From Arthrobacter sp. SO3 (GTDB lineage Bacteria; Actinomycetota; Actinomycetes; Actinomycetales; Micrococcaceae), in NCBI RefSeq assembly GCF_020532825.1, contig NZ_MQTS01000006.1, forward strand, positions 1 to 44,768: a stretch of DNA of 44,768 bases. The letters are read 5' to 3'. A program made the position numbers and the translations under genes. A model generated the notes under the pieces. That model ran no database searches. It worked only from the letters and a program-made list of their open reading frames with translations, and was not told where the DNA came from. This document shows, in pieces, positions 32,976 through 40,417 of this stretch (the stretch's first letter is position 1; each line of letters opens with the position of its first letter).

Positions 32976-33473
32976 ATGACCGTTATCAGTTCGCACAAGG
33001 ATGCCAAGGCCCTGAGCTTCACCGTCGTCGCCGAGTTCGACGCCGGCGTCGAGCGCGTGTGGCAGGTCTGGGAGGACCCGCGCCAGCTTGAGCGCTGGTG
33101 GGGCCCACCCACCTGGCCCGCGACCTTCGACAGCCACGAGTTCGTGTCCGGCGGGAAGGCCAGCTACTTCATGACCGGGCCCGGGGGCGAGAAGAGCCGG
33201 GGCTGGTGGCGCTTCACCGCCATCGAGGCCCCGCACCGGCTGGAGTTCGACGACGGTTTCGCCGACGAGAACGGCGACCCGATCCCCACCATGGGCACGA
33301 GCCACGCCGTGGTGCGGCTTGAGGCAATCGACAACCGCACCCGGATGACGATGGTATCGACCTTCGACTCCGCCGAGGCGCTGGAGAAGGTTCTCGCCAT
33401 GGGAATGGAAGAGGGCATGAAGCAGGCCCTCGGCCAGATCGACGCGATCCTCGCCGGGTCCAAAGTCGGCTGA
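32976..33473 (+). CDS. SRPBCC/AHSA1-domain protein
   Basis: The 165-residue protein has FTVVAEFDAGVERVWQVWEDPRQLERWWGPPTWPATFDSHEF, the classic AHSA1 N-terminal block, then a lipid- or ligand-binding cavity sequence through FDSAEALEKVLAMGMEEGMKQALGQIDAIL. SRPBCC proteins bind hydrophobic ligands; these ArsR-linked members have no defined ligand. ATG 32976 follows AGGAAGAG. Cotranscribed with arsR; a hairpin follows. Confidence 0.88.
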   Translation: MTVISSHKDAKALSFTVVAEFDAGVERVWQVWEDPRQLERWWGPPTWPATFDSHEFVSGGKASYFMTGPGGEKSRGWWRFTAIEAPHRLEFDDGFADENGDPIPTMGTSHAVVRLEAIDNRTRMTMVSTFDSAEALEKVLAMGMEEGMKQALGQIDAILAGSKVG

Positions 33474-33511
33474 CAGCAGCCGCCCGCAGGAAGCAAACAC
33501 GCAAGGCAACG

Positions 33512-33541
33512 CCCCCGCACCTGCTCCGCAAGGTGTGGGGG
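33512..33541. terminator. Hairpin between convergent AHSA1 and SHOCT genes
   Basis: Arms CCCCCGCACCT (33512-33522) and AGGTGTGGGGG (33531-33541) pair with one G-U, and an 8-nt loop lies between. Located between two convergent genes. Confidence 0.65.
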
Positions 33542-33572
33542 TGTCGTGTCGGAGCAAGATGCCCTGGCGGCG

Positions 33573-33896
33573 TTAGCCGCCGAGGATCTTGGCCTTCTGC
33601 GCCGCGAACTCCTGCTCGGTGAGAATCCCCTGCTCTTTGAGCGCCCCCAGCTCTTTGAGCTGCTGGATGGCATCGTTGGAGATTCCGCCGGCGGCGGGCG
33701 GGGGTGCAGCCGGTTGCTGGTAGGCGGCTTGCTCCTGCTGGCCCATCTGCTGGTTGTAGGCCTCCTGCTGCTTCGCCGCGGTCGCGGCGTCCTTTTCGGC
33801 GAACTTCGAAGCCTGCCGCCGCTGGACGCGGCCGCTGACCGCTGATGCCGTCCCGGCGACGACCGCCGTCCGCGCCATACCCCTAAGCAGTCCCAT
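33573..33896 (-). CDS. SHOCT-domain protein
   Basis: The 107-residue protein begins MGLLRGMARTAVVAGTASAVSGRVQRRQ, has a Gln/Ala/Pro-rich middle (QQMGQQEQAAYQQ, PAAPPPAAGG), and ends with the SHOCT module ISNDAIQQLKELGALKEQGILTEQEFAAQKAKILGG, the short C-terminal helical hairpin thought to aid oligomerisation or membrane-associated interaction. Its function is unknown. It is adjacent to the DUF6325-type gene on the same strand (33 bp), so both may form one operon. Confidence 0.85.
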   Translation of the reverse strand: MGLLRGMARTAVVAGTASAVSGRVQRRQASKFAEKDAATAAKQQEAYNQQMGQQEQAAYQQPAAPPPAAGGISNDAIQQLKELGALKEQGILTEQEFAAQKAKILGG

Positions 33897-33929
33897 AATC
33901 TTTCTCCTCTCGCAATCGCGGGTTGTGTG

Positions 33930-34385
33930 TCAGGCCACGGGCGGCGGGGCGTCGAGGGCCTCGAGCGCTGCCATAACGTCCGGGGCAGGGATCCGCGTGC
34001 TCCCGACGAGCTCGCCCCCGCCGTCCCGAACGGCGGCCACGAAGGGTGCCGCCCAGATGTTCTCGTAGACAATCAGTGCGGCGAGGTTCCCCGGGAGAAT
34101 CGCGCTTGCGGCTTCGGCAATTTCCTCATCGCCGAGAAGCCCGGACTGCGCGCCGTCGAAGTACGAGAATGCCGCTGCAGGACCGCCGGGGTCGGTGAGC
34201 TCGAGTACCTCTACGGTGCCGTCCTCGCCCTTCATGACGACAAGGAGATCGAAGAGCCGGATGACACCCTGCTCCACGAGCTTGATGAGCTCTTCGCTCG
34301 CGCGTCCATTCAGTCCGGCCATGGGGAATTCAAGGAGCACAAAGTCGACCGGCCCGTGGGCCTCGGTCTCCGGTGTGGTTGTCAC
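33930..34385 (-). CDS. DUF6325/DUF1269-like protein
   Basis: The 151-residue protein starts with GTG at 34385, which has GGAGGAAA eight bases upstream. The core (GPVDFVLLEFPMAGLNGRASEELIKLVEQGVIRLFDLLVVMKGEDGTVEVLEL, then SYFDGAQSGLLGDEEIAEAASAILPGNLAALIVYENIWAAPFVAAVRDGGGELVGSTRIP) is typical of the DUF6325 family, small actinobacterial stress-type proteins found with SHOCT genes. Function unknown. The longer frame reaching to 36116 is not supported. Confidence 0.82.
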   Translation of the reverse strand: MTTTPETEAHGPVDFVLLEFPMAGLNGRASEELIKLVEQGVIRLFDLLVVMKGEDGTVEVLELTDPGGPAAAFSYFDGAQSGLLGDEEIAEAASAILPGNLAALIVYENIWAAPFVAAVRDGGGELVGSTRIPAPDVMAALEALDAPPPVA

Positions 34386-34769
34386 TGGCTTTCCTCCGTT
34401 CTGGTTCGAGCGCACTGTCCGGCACGCTCGTCTAAGTGTGTTCGTCGCCTGCCGGGCCGTCACCACCCGCACCGGGTGATCCCGCCGACGGGTCTGGAGT
34501 CCGCAGGCATCATTTGCCATCAGGGGTCTTGAGACCACTACAGCGCCAGCGGGCGGTCGCCGCATCATCCCTTTCGGGTGAGCCCCCGGGGCAGCGCTTA
34601 CGACGCCGGACCCTTGGCAGGGGTGGGGAGAAAGTCCGATGTTTCCTTCCGGTTTCCGGGTGGGCTGTAAACTCATTCGAGGTTGAGTACCCACTGCCGG
34701 GTCGGGGCAACCACAGCTAGTCGGACCAGCCGGTCCGTGGTGGGTATCCGCCGCAATGTTGGAGGACGT
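34386..34769. promoter_or_regulatory. 384-bp divergent control region before the phosphatase cluster
   Basis: No gene is supported. It separates the DUF6325 gene from the GAF-PP2C gene. GTTT at 34641 and GGGT at 34658 (13-bp spacer) loosely resemble a SigB/SigF-type promoter (GTTT-N13-17-GGGTAT), a weak match. Short dyads are CACCCGCACCGGGTG near 34465-34480 and GCCCCCGGGGC near 34584. The ribosome-binding site GGAGG is at 34761. Confidence 0.4.
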
Positions 34770-35984
34770 ATGACAAGCACCGAACACCAATCCCCCAGCA
34801 ACCTCCGGGGTCCTGATGCGCCGGAATGGGCCCGGCTGGAGGACCTGTCGAGGACCCGGCTGCTGGACACCCCCTCGGAGGAGCGCTTCGACCGGATCAC
34901 CCGGCTGGCGCAGAATCTTTTCGGGGTCAGTGCAGCCAGCGTCTCCCTCATCGCCGAGAACCGCCAGTACCTGAAGTCTTTTGTGGGCACGCTGTCCCGC
35001 GACTCGGACCGGCGCGACGCCTTCTGCGCAGAAACGATCAAGTCGGCCGAAACGATGATTGTGGAGAACGCCCGCACCGATGAACGTTTCAGGGACAGCC
35101 CCCTGGTGACGGGCAACCCCCACATTATGTTCTATGCGGGCCGTCCCCTCACCGGACCGGGCGGCACCCACGTCGGGACGTTCTGCATCGTCGACCAGTC
35201 GCCCAGGTCGTTCGATGCAGAGCAGCAGAAGATCCTTGAGGACCTGACCCAGATCATCCAGCGTGAAATGAACCTGTCGTGGGACATCGACTATGGAGCC
35301 CGCACTCAACGGGCGATGTTGCCGCTCACTCCCCCGGCCCCGGCCGGATACTCGCTGGCAACCTGCTTCTATCCCGCATTCGGGCTCAGCGGGGACTTCT
35401 ACGACCTCGGCACGACCGGGTCCGGCCACTTCCGCATCACCGTCGGCGACGCCATGGGGAAGGGCGTCGGTCCAGGCCTCGTGGCCGGGGCCGCCCATTC
35501 CGCCTTCGTCAACACCGGCTGGGACGCAGACCCCGCCAGCATCCTCAGGTACGTATCGGACCGCTTGGACGAGACCCTGACCCGTGCCGGGTCCTACGCC
35601 ACGGTCTTCCACGCCGAAATCGACCCGGCAACCGGCTCCGGCCTGTACTCGGACGCCGGCCAGGGGCTGACGCACATCCTGCGTGCCGACAACACCATGG
35701 AGCGGCTGCCCCCCACAGGACCGCCGCTGGGACTGGTCCCCGGCGGTACCTGGGACCAGCGCCCCTTCACGCTGTCCCCCGGTGAGGCAATCCTCATTCC
35801 GACCGATGGCCTCCTCGACCTCCACGGCGGCGACCTCAGCCGGCTCGCCGCGGCCATGCCGGACTGCCGGACCGCGGACGATCCGGACACAACCCTCAAG
35901 AAATTGTGCGACCGGCGGGGAAAGGTCGTCGTCCTGGACGACATCACGGCCGTCCTCTTCCGGAGGGCCCCGGAAGAACCCTAA
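34770..35984 (+). CDS. GAF-PP2C (SpoIIE/RsbU-like) serine phosphatase
   Basis: The 404-residue protein has a GAF domain at about 25-165 (LEDLSRTRLLDTPSEERFDRITRLAQNLFGVSAASVSLIAENRQYLKS...FCAETI, typical of GAF domains with RLLDTPxEExFDxI) and a SpoIIE-type PP2C domain at about 180-400. Its metal-binding motifs are SGDFYD at 207-212, GDAMGKG at 226-232, YSDAGQG, PTDGLLDLH and a final DDITAVLFRR. All metal-binding Asp positions are present. It is expected to dephosphorylate STAS anti-anti-sigma-type proteins when its GAF domain senses a signal. ATG 34770 has GGAGG upstream. Confidence 0.9.
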   Translation: MTSTEHQSPSNLRGPDAPEWARLEDLSRTRLLDTPSEERFDRITRLAQNLFGVSAASVSLIAENRQYLKSFVGTLSRDSDRRDAFCAETIKSAETMIVENARTDERFRDSPLVTGNPHIMFYAGRPLTGPGGTHVGTFCIVDQSPRSFDAEQQKILEDLTQIIQREMNLSWDIDYGARTQRAMLPLTPPAPAGYSLATCFYPAFGLSGDFYDLGTTGSGHFRITVGDAMGKGVGPGLVAGAAHSAFVNTGWDADPASILRYVSDRLDETLTRAGSYATVFHAEIDPATGSGLYSDAGQGLTHILRADNTMERLPPTGPPLGLVPGGTWDQRPFTLSPGEAILIPTDGLLDLHGGDLSRLAAAMPDCRTADDPDTTLKKLCDRRGKVVVLDDITAVLFRRAPEEP

Positions 35985-36122
35985 GTCCCGACGCCGGGAC
36001 CGGTGCGTGCCGCCGTCGTGCTGGGATGGCGTCTCCCCGTTAAGCGGCCGGAGCGTGTCGCGGGCCTGTCTCCGGAGGCCACCCCTCTCGGGGTCGGTAG
36101 GATGCAGTGGACACAAAAGTCG

Positions 36123-36152
36123 GCAGAGTCTGAATATGCAGAGTTTGAATAT
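36123..36152. repeat. 15-bp tandem duplication before the membrane PP2C gene
   Basis: GCAGAGTCTGAATAT (36123-36137) and GCAGAGTTTGAATAT (36138-36152) lie back to back, ending 12 bp before the GTG start; the region is unusually A/T-rich. Confidence 0.85.
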
Positions 36153-36164
36153 ATAGGGGAGTCA

Positions 36165-37535
36165 GTGGCGGAAACGGCAACGCGTGAAGCCATGGTGACG
36201 GGTGTGGACGAACTGCCACGGCTGCGGCCCCAGATGCCGTCCATCGTGACCGGCCTGGACGAGCTATCGCCGCTGCGGAAACAAATTCCGTTCCTCGTGT
36301 TCTTTATCGTGGCCGCAGCCATGAGCAGTTCCATCGCCACGCTGACGGTGAGCGACTGGTCCGCACTGGCAGCCGCGGCGGTCATGACGGCAGCGGCCAC
36401 CGGCTACGCCGCCGTGGCGAGCAGGCCAGGGCTGGCACGCTTCACCCTCATGGTGCCGTGCCTGGATTTCCTGGCGGCTGGTGCCTTGCGGCACGGCACG
36501 GGGGAAAGCCACTCCATCTATGCCTCGATCGTCCTTCTGCCGGTCCTCTGGCTCGCTGCCTTGCCAGGCCGGCGCCACGTGGGGTACGCGGCGGCGGGCG
36601 TGACCGTTGCGATCATGGTCCCCTTCGCCCTCGGGTCGAGCATCGACGCAAACCCCAACGAGCTCTTCCGCGGTCTGTACAGCACGATGATCTTCGTGCT
36701 CGGAGCCCTTGTGGTCAACGAGCTGGCGCGACGGGCACGGAGCCGTCTCCGCACCGCACGCGAGCAGACGGCCGCAGCCACTGCGGAACTCAGCCGGGCC
36801 GCCCAGATCCAGCGCTTCCTGTTGCCAACAAACGCGGCCCCGCTGGCTGGTTACCAGATAGCCGGCGCCTGTCTCCCCTCCGCCGCCGTGGGAGGGGACT
36901 TCTTTGACTGGTACCGCATCGAAGAGGGTCTCGCCTTCACCCTCGGCGACGTCATGGGCAAGGGAGCCGGGGCCGGCATGATCGCTGCCACGACGCGGGC
37001 TGTCATCCGCAGCGCCCGGAACAACGGCGACCCCGCGACGGCCCTGACCCTCACGCAGGACTGCCTCACTACCGACCTGGGCCAGGCGGGCTCCTTCGCG
37101 ACACTCTTCCACGCCCGGCTCAGAGCCTCCGACGGGCGGATCCTGTTCTCGGACGCCGGCCACGGCCTGACCCTGGTCGTGCGGGCAACAGGCACCTGGG
37201 TGAGGCTAGCCTCTGAGAACTTTCCGGTCGGCCTGCTCCCCGACACCCGGTGGGAATCCTATGAAACACAGCTGGACCCCGGTGACATGATCGTCAGCTT
37301 CAGTGACGGTGTCCTGGACCTTTATGACGGAACACTCGCTGCGGTTGACGAGATTGGACACCTCGCCGTCTCCGCGGGGTCCGCGGAAGAGCTGGTAGAC
37401 GCTGTCCGCCGGCTGGCACAGGGAACATCCAACCCCGATGACGTCACCATCCTTGCTGTCCGGCGGGATGCGGACAGCAGCAGAACCACGGCCCTTTCCG
37501 GGCCCACGAAACTGCACGTCGGAGGAACCCGGTGA
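36165..37535 (+). CDS. Six-pass membrane PP2C (SpoIIE-like) phosphatase
   Basis: The 456-residue protein has a cytoplasmic N-terminus with a 17-residue tandem repeat (VTGVDELPRLRPQMPSI / VTGLDELSPLRKQIPFL, residues 11-44), six membrane helices between about 41 and 187, a short coiled linker AREQTAAATAELSRAAQIQRFLLP, and a PP2C domain from about 225 with AVGGDFFDWY, GDVMGKGAGAGM, SDAGHGL, SFSDGVLDLYDG and NPDDVTILAVRR. All metal-site Asp are present. The GTG at 36165 follows AGGGGAG; ATG 36192 is an alternative. Its stop overlaps the next start (GTGA), so it is translationally coupled to the glycosyltransferase. Confidence 0.88.
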   Translation: MAETATREAMVTGVDELPRLRPQMPSIVTGLDELSPLRKQIPFLVFFIVAAAMSSSIATLTVSDWSALAAAAVMTAAATGYAAVASRPGLARFTLMVPCLDFLAAGALRHGTGESHSIYASIVLLPVLWLAALPGRRHVGYAAAGVTVAIMVPFALGSSIDANPNELFRGLYSTMIFVLGALVVNELARRARSRLRTAREQTAAATAELSRAAQIQRFLLPTNAAPLAGYQIAGACLPSAAVGGDFFDWYRIEEGLAFTLGDVMGKGAGAGMIAATTRAVIRSARNNGDPATALTLTQDCLTTDLGQAGSFATLFHARLRASDGRILFSDAGHGLTLVVRATGTWVRLASENFPVGLLPDTRWESYETQLDPGDMIVSFSDGVLDLYDGTLAAVDEIGHLAVSAGSAEELVDAVRRLAQGTSNPDDVTILAVRRDADSSRTTALSGPTKLHVGGTR

Positions 37536-39538
37536 AGTCTTTCTCGGTCCGGCTCATCGTCGTACTGACGGTGCTGACCGGCGTCAACTACATTGTCTGG
37601 CGCTGGCTGTCGTCACTGAACTGGGACGCATGGTGGATAGCGGTGCCCCTCGTCGCCGCCGAAACCTACAGCCTGATCGACGTCATGCTCTTCGGCATGA
37701 CGGTCTGGCGACTCAAGACCCGCACACCGCCGGCGCCCGCGCCCGCGGATGCCACCGTTGACGTCTTCATCACCACGTACAACGAGCCGCCGGAACTGGT
37801 GATGGCAACAGCGCTTGCCGCCAAGAAGATCCGGCACCCCCACAGCACTTGGATCCTGGACGACGGCGACCGCCCGGAGTTCCGGGAACTGGCCGCCGCG
37901 AACGGGCTGGGGTACGTGACCCGCAGTGCGGAGTGGAGCGGGATGCCCCGGCATGCCAAAGCCGGGAACCTGAACAACGCGCTGATGCAGACCGAGGGTG
38001 AGTTCCTGCTCATTCTCGACGCGGACCAGATCCCTGAACCGGACATCCTGGACAAGACGCTGGGCTATTTCAACACCCGCAAAGTCGCCCTCGTCCAGAC
38101 GCCCCAGTACTTCATCAACGTCCCGGCGGACGATCCCTTGGGCAGCCAGGCGCCGTTGTTCTACGGCCCGATCCAGCAGGGGAAAGACGGCTGGAATGCC
38201 GCGTTTTTCTGCGGCTCCAACGCTGTGCTCCGGCGGGAGGCCCTGATGCAGCTGGGACTCGTCGGCTACGTCAAGGAAACGGAAAAGAGCATCCGGCGCG
38301 CCCTCAGCGCGTCCCAGGCCGCCATCCGCAAGGCCCGCAAAGCTGCCGCCAACGAATCCGCCCTCCTGCAGCAGACCCTCGACGAGGTCGAGGCGGCGAC
38401 CCTCGAGGCCCGCCGCCAACTCGACGCCGGCGAGTCACTGAGCGAGATCACCTACCGCGCGCGGCGCCGGGTGGACCGGGCCGTCCAGGCGCTGGTGTCG
38501 GCCGACGTCTCCGCCCTCCAGGCTGATCTGGAAGAGATTGCGGCGATGTCGCCGGTGGAAATCGGCGACGCGGGCGTGCCCGTGGTGACCGAGGACGCGG
38601 TGCAGCGTATGGCGGCCCGGGACTGGTCGCCGCTGGGGGCGATCGAGTCCGTCCAGGCCGTACTGGACGCCTTGTCGGTGGAACGGACCGGCGAGGCCCA
38701 GCCCGTGATGCCGCTGGCCACCATCTCCGTGACAGAGGACATGGCAACCGCCATGCGGCTCCATTCCATGGGATGGCAAAGCGTGTACCACCACGAGGTC
38801 CTGGCCAACGGGCTGGCACCGGAGGACATCGGGACCATGCTGACCCAGCGGCTGCGCTGGGCCCAGGGCACCATGCAGGTCTTCCTGCGGGAAAACCCCC
38901 TGGTCCAGCGGGGACTCAAATGGGGCCAGCGGCTGATGTACTTTGCGACCATGTGGACCTACCTCAGCGGCTTCGCCGCCGTCGTCTACTTCGCGGCACC
39001 GATCGTCTATCTGCTGTTCGGAGTCCTGCCCGTCACCAGCCTCAGCGCGGACTTCTTCGTCAGATTCATCCCGTTCATGGTGGTCAACCAGCTCCTGTTT
39101 GCGGTTGCCGGGAGGGGCATCCCCACCTGGCGGGGGCAGCAATACAGCCTCGCCCTGTTTCCGACCTGGATCGCCGCATGCACGACGGCGGCCCGGAATG
39201 TCTGGTTCGGCCGGCCCCTCGGTTTCGCCGTCACCCCCAAAGACCGGCAGTCCGGCGGACCGGGGTGGAGCCTGATCCGGCCGCAGATTGTGGTGTCCGT
39301 CCTGCTGGTCCTCGCCGCGGTTGTCGGGATTGGGCGGCTTGCTGCCGGAATGTCCGAACCGATCGGCACCCTGGTCAACGTAATCTGGGTGGTGTTTGAC
39401 CTCGTCGTCATGAGCATCCTGGTCCGGGCCGTCCGGTACCGCGGGTACCAGGGCAGCGATTCCAACGATGCGGCAGACAGCACCATCGAGTCATCCAAAG
39501 AAAGGGCAGTCCGTGCTCCTGAGCTACAAAGTGAATGA
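37532..39538 (+). CDS. Cellulose synthase-like GT2 glycosyltransferase with coiled-coil insertion
   Basis: The 668-residue protein has two N-terminal membrane helices, a GT2 domain and four or more C-terminal helices, as in BcsA-type processive synthases. The catalytic motifs are LDDGD at 109-113, LDADQIPEP at 162-170, FCGSN at 226-230, TED at 401-403 and QRLRW at 439-443. Between FCGSN and TED there are about 170 residues, where BcsA-like enzymes have about 25; the extra ~145 residues (about 245-395) are Ala/Arg/Glu-rich and helical. No PilZ domain follows, so c-di-GMP control through PilZ is not expected. It is expected to polymerise a sugar nucleotide into a beta-glucan- or mannan-like chain across the membrane. 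Confidence 0.85.
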   Translation: MKSFSVRLIVVLTVLTGVNYIVWRWLSSLNWDAWWIAVPLVAAETYSLIDVMLFGMTVWRLKTRTPPAPAPADATVDVFITTYNEPPELVMATALAAKKIRHPHSTWILDDGDRPEFRELAAANGLGYVTRSAEWSGMPRHAKAGNLNNALMQTEGEFLLILDADQIPEPDILDKTLGYFNTRKVALVQTPQYFINVPADDPLGSQAPLFYGPIQQGKDGWNAAFFCGSNAVLRREALMQLGLVGYVKETEKSIRRALSASQAAIRKARKAAANESALLQQTLDEVEAATLEARRQLDAGESLSEITYRARRRVDRAVQALVSADVSALQADLEEIAAMSPVEIGDAGVPVVTEDAVQRMAARDWSPLGAIESVQAVLDALSVERTGEAQPVMPLATISVTEDMATAMRLHSMGWQSVYHHEVLANGLAPEDIGTMLTQRLRWAQGTMQVFLRENPLVQRGLKWGQRLMYFATMWTYLSGFAAVVYFAAPIVYLLFGVLPVTSLSADFFVRFIPFMVVNQLLFAVAGRGIPTWRGQQYSLALFPTWIAACTTAARNVWFGRPLGFAVTPKDRQSGGPGWSLIRPQIVVSVLLVLAAVVGIGRLAAGMSEPIGTLVNVIWVVFDLVVMSILVRAVRYRGYQGSDSNDAADSTIESSKERAVRAPELQSE

Positions 39539-39845
39539 CAGCTACGCCGTGATATCAGCCGCCGGCCGGCTCAACATGGTGTCGGCGCCGAAACTCCGGG
39601 AAATGGTGGCGGAGGTTGTGGCCGCGGGTTCCGCGAGGATTGTGATCAACCTGGCAGAGACGGCCTTTATGGACTCCTCCGGCCTCGGAGCCCTCATCGG
39701 GTGCCTCAAGGCCGCCCGGCAGGCCGGTGGTGATCTTCGGATCGCCGCAGTCCAGCCGCAGGTTCAAATGGTCCTTGGCCTGACAAGCATGGACAAAGTC
39801 CTGACGTCGTACCCGTCCGCTGCTGTTGCTTTCGGCGATGACTGA
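39513..39845 (+). CDS. STAS-domain anti-anti-sigma-like protein
   Basis: The 110-residue protein is a full STAS domain: an N-terminal strand LLSYKVNDSYAVISAAGRLNMVSAPKLREMV, then NLAETAFMDSSGLGALIGCLKAARQAGGDLRI. The DSSG at 54-57 contains the serine normally phosphorylated by the RsbW/SpoIIAB kinase and dephosphorylated by a PP2C phosphatase. The GTG at 39513 has an upstream AAAGAAAGGG and lies inside the last 26 bp of the glycosyltransferase gene; ATG 39468 would overlap even more. Partner of the HATPase downstream. Confidence 0.87.
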   Translation: MLLSYKVNDSYAVISAAGRLNMVSAPKLREMVAEVVAAGSARIVINLAETAFMDSSGLGALIGCLKAARQAGGDLRIAAVQPQVQMVLGLTSMDKVLTSYPSAAVAFGDD

Positions 39846-40266
39846 CGTCCTCGCCCGGCGGACGCTGCGCCAGGCGGCACTTCCGGAGGTCATCGACGCC
39901 GTGCACGCCGAGCTGGACGGCCTGTGGGACGACGCTTCCTTTGTTCCGGACATGGACCGCATGACGTTCGCCACCGCGGTCATCGAAGCCGCCAGCAACG
40001 TGGTGCAGCACGCCGTTCCCGAATCCACGAAGCCGGTGGAACTTGGCGTCGACATCAGCGTCACGCCCGTCAGGCTGGAGGCCCGGGTCAGCGCCTTCGG
40101 CGCGATGTGCCCTGACCCCATTGATACCGACGCTGCCATGCCTGACGGCGAGGCTGAATCCGGGCGCGGGCTCGCTCTCATCCGCGCCCTGGTCACCACC
40201 GTGACGTTCAAGCGCCAGGACGGGACGAACACCTGGATCCTGTCGAGGTCCCCGCTGCAGCGCTGA
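39838..40266 (+). CDS. RsbW/SpoIIAB-like HATPase with degenerate G1 box
   Basis: The 142-residue protein has the N box FATAVIEAASNVVQHAV (E50, N54) and a G2-type region ESGRGLALIRAL near 108-118. In place of the G1 motif DxGxG it reads SAFGAM at 85-90, so the adenine-contacting Asp is Ala and the second Gly is Met. It may therefore bind nucleotide weakly or act as a pure binding partner. It overlaps the STAS gene by 8 bp, the usual arrangement of anti-anti-sigma and kinase. No sigma factor gene adjoins. ATG 39838. Confidence 0.82.
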   Translation: MTDVLARRTLRQAALPEVIDAVHAELDGLWDDASFVPDMDRMTFATAVIEAASNVVQHAVPESTKPVELGVDISVTPVRLEARVSAFGAMCPDPIDTDAAMPDGEAESGRGLALIRALVTTVTFKRQDGTNTWILSRSPLQR

Positions 40267-40417
40267 GTGGAATCCTTGGACAATCCTCAGGATCTCCTGC
40301 GACTTTCCAGCGCCGGGGCGGGCCGGCCGTGCCGGACACTGGAGGCTACGGCTTCCGGAGGGAGCCGTGTACCGTCACGATGCCCCGCCTTGCCCGGCGT
40401 CCGGCCGAGGAGTTCCG

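Noticed and set aside
33930..36116. Very long minus-strand frame across the DUF6325 gene and the GAF-PP2C gene
   Set aside because: Only the first 456 bp (from GTG 34385) have family support; the rest is the shadow of the phosphatase gene.
37532..39538. A PilZ c-di-GMP-binding domain on the glycosyltransferase
   Set aside because: I looked for RxxxR and (D/N)xSxxG in the C-terminal part and did not find them; the C-terminus is membrane helices plus a short polar tail.
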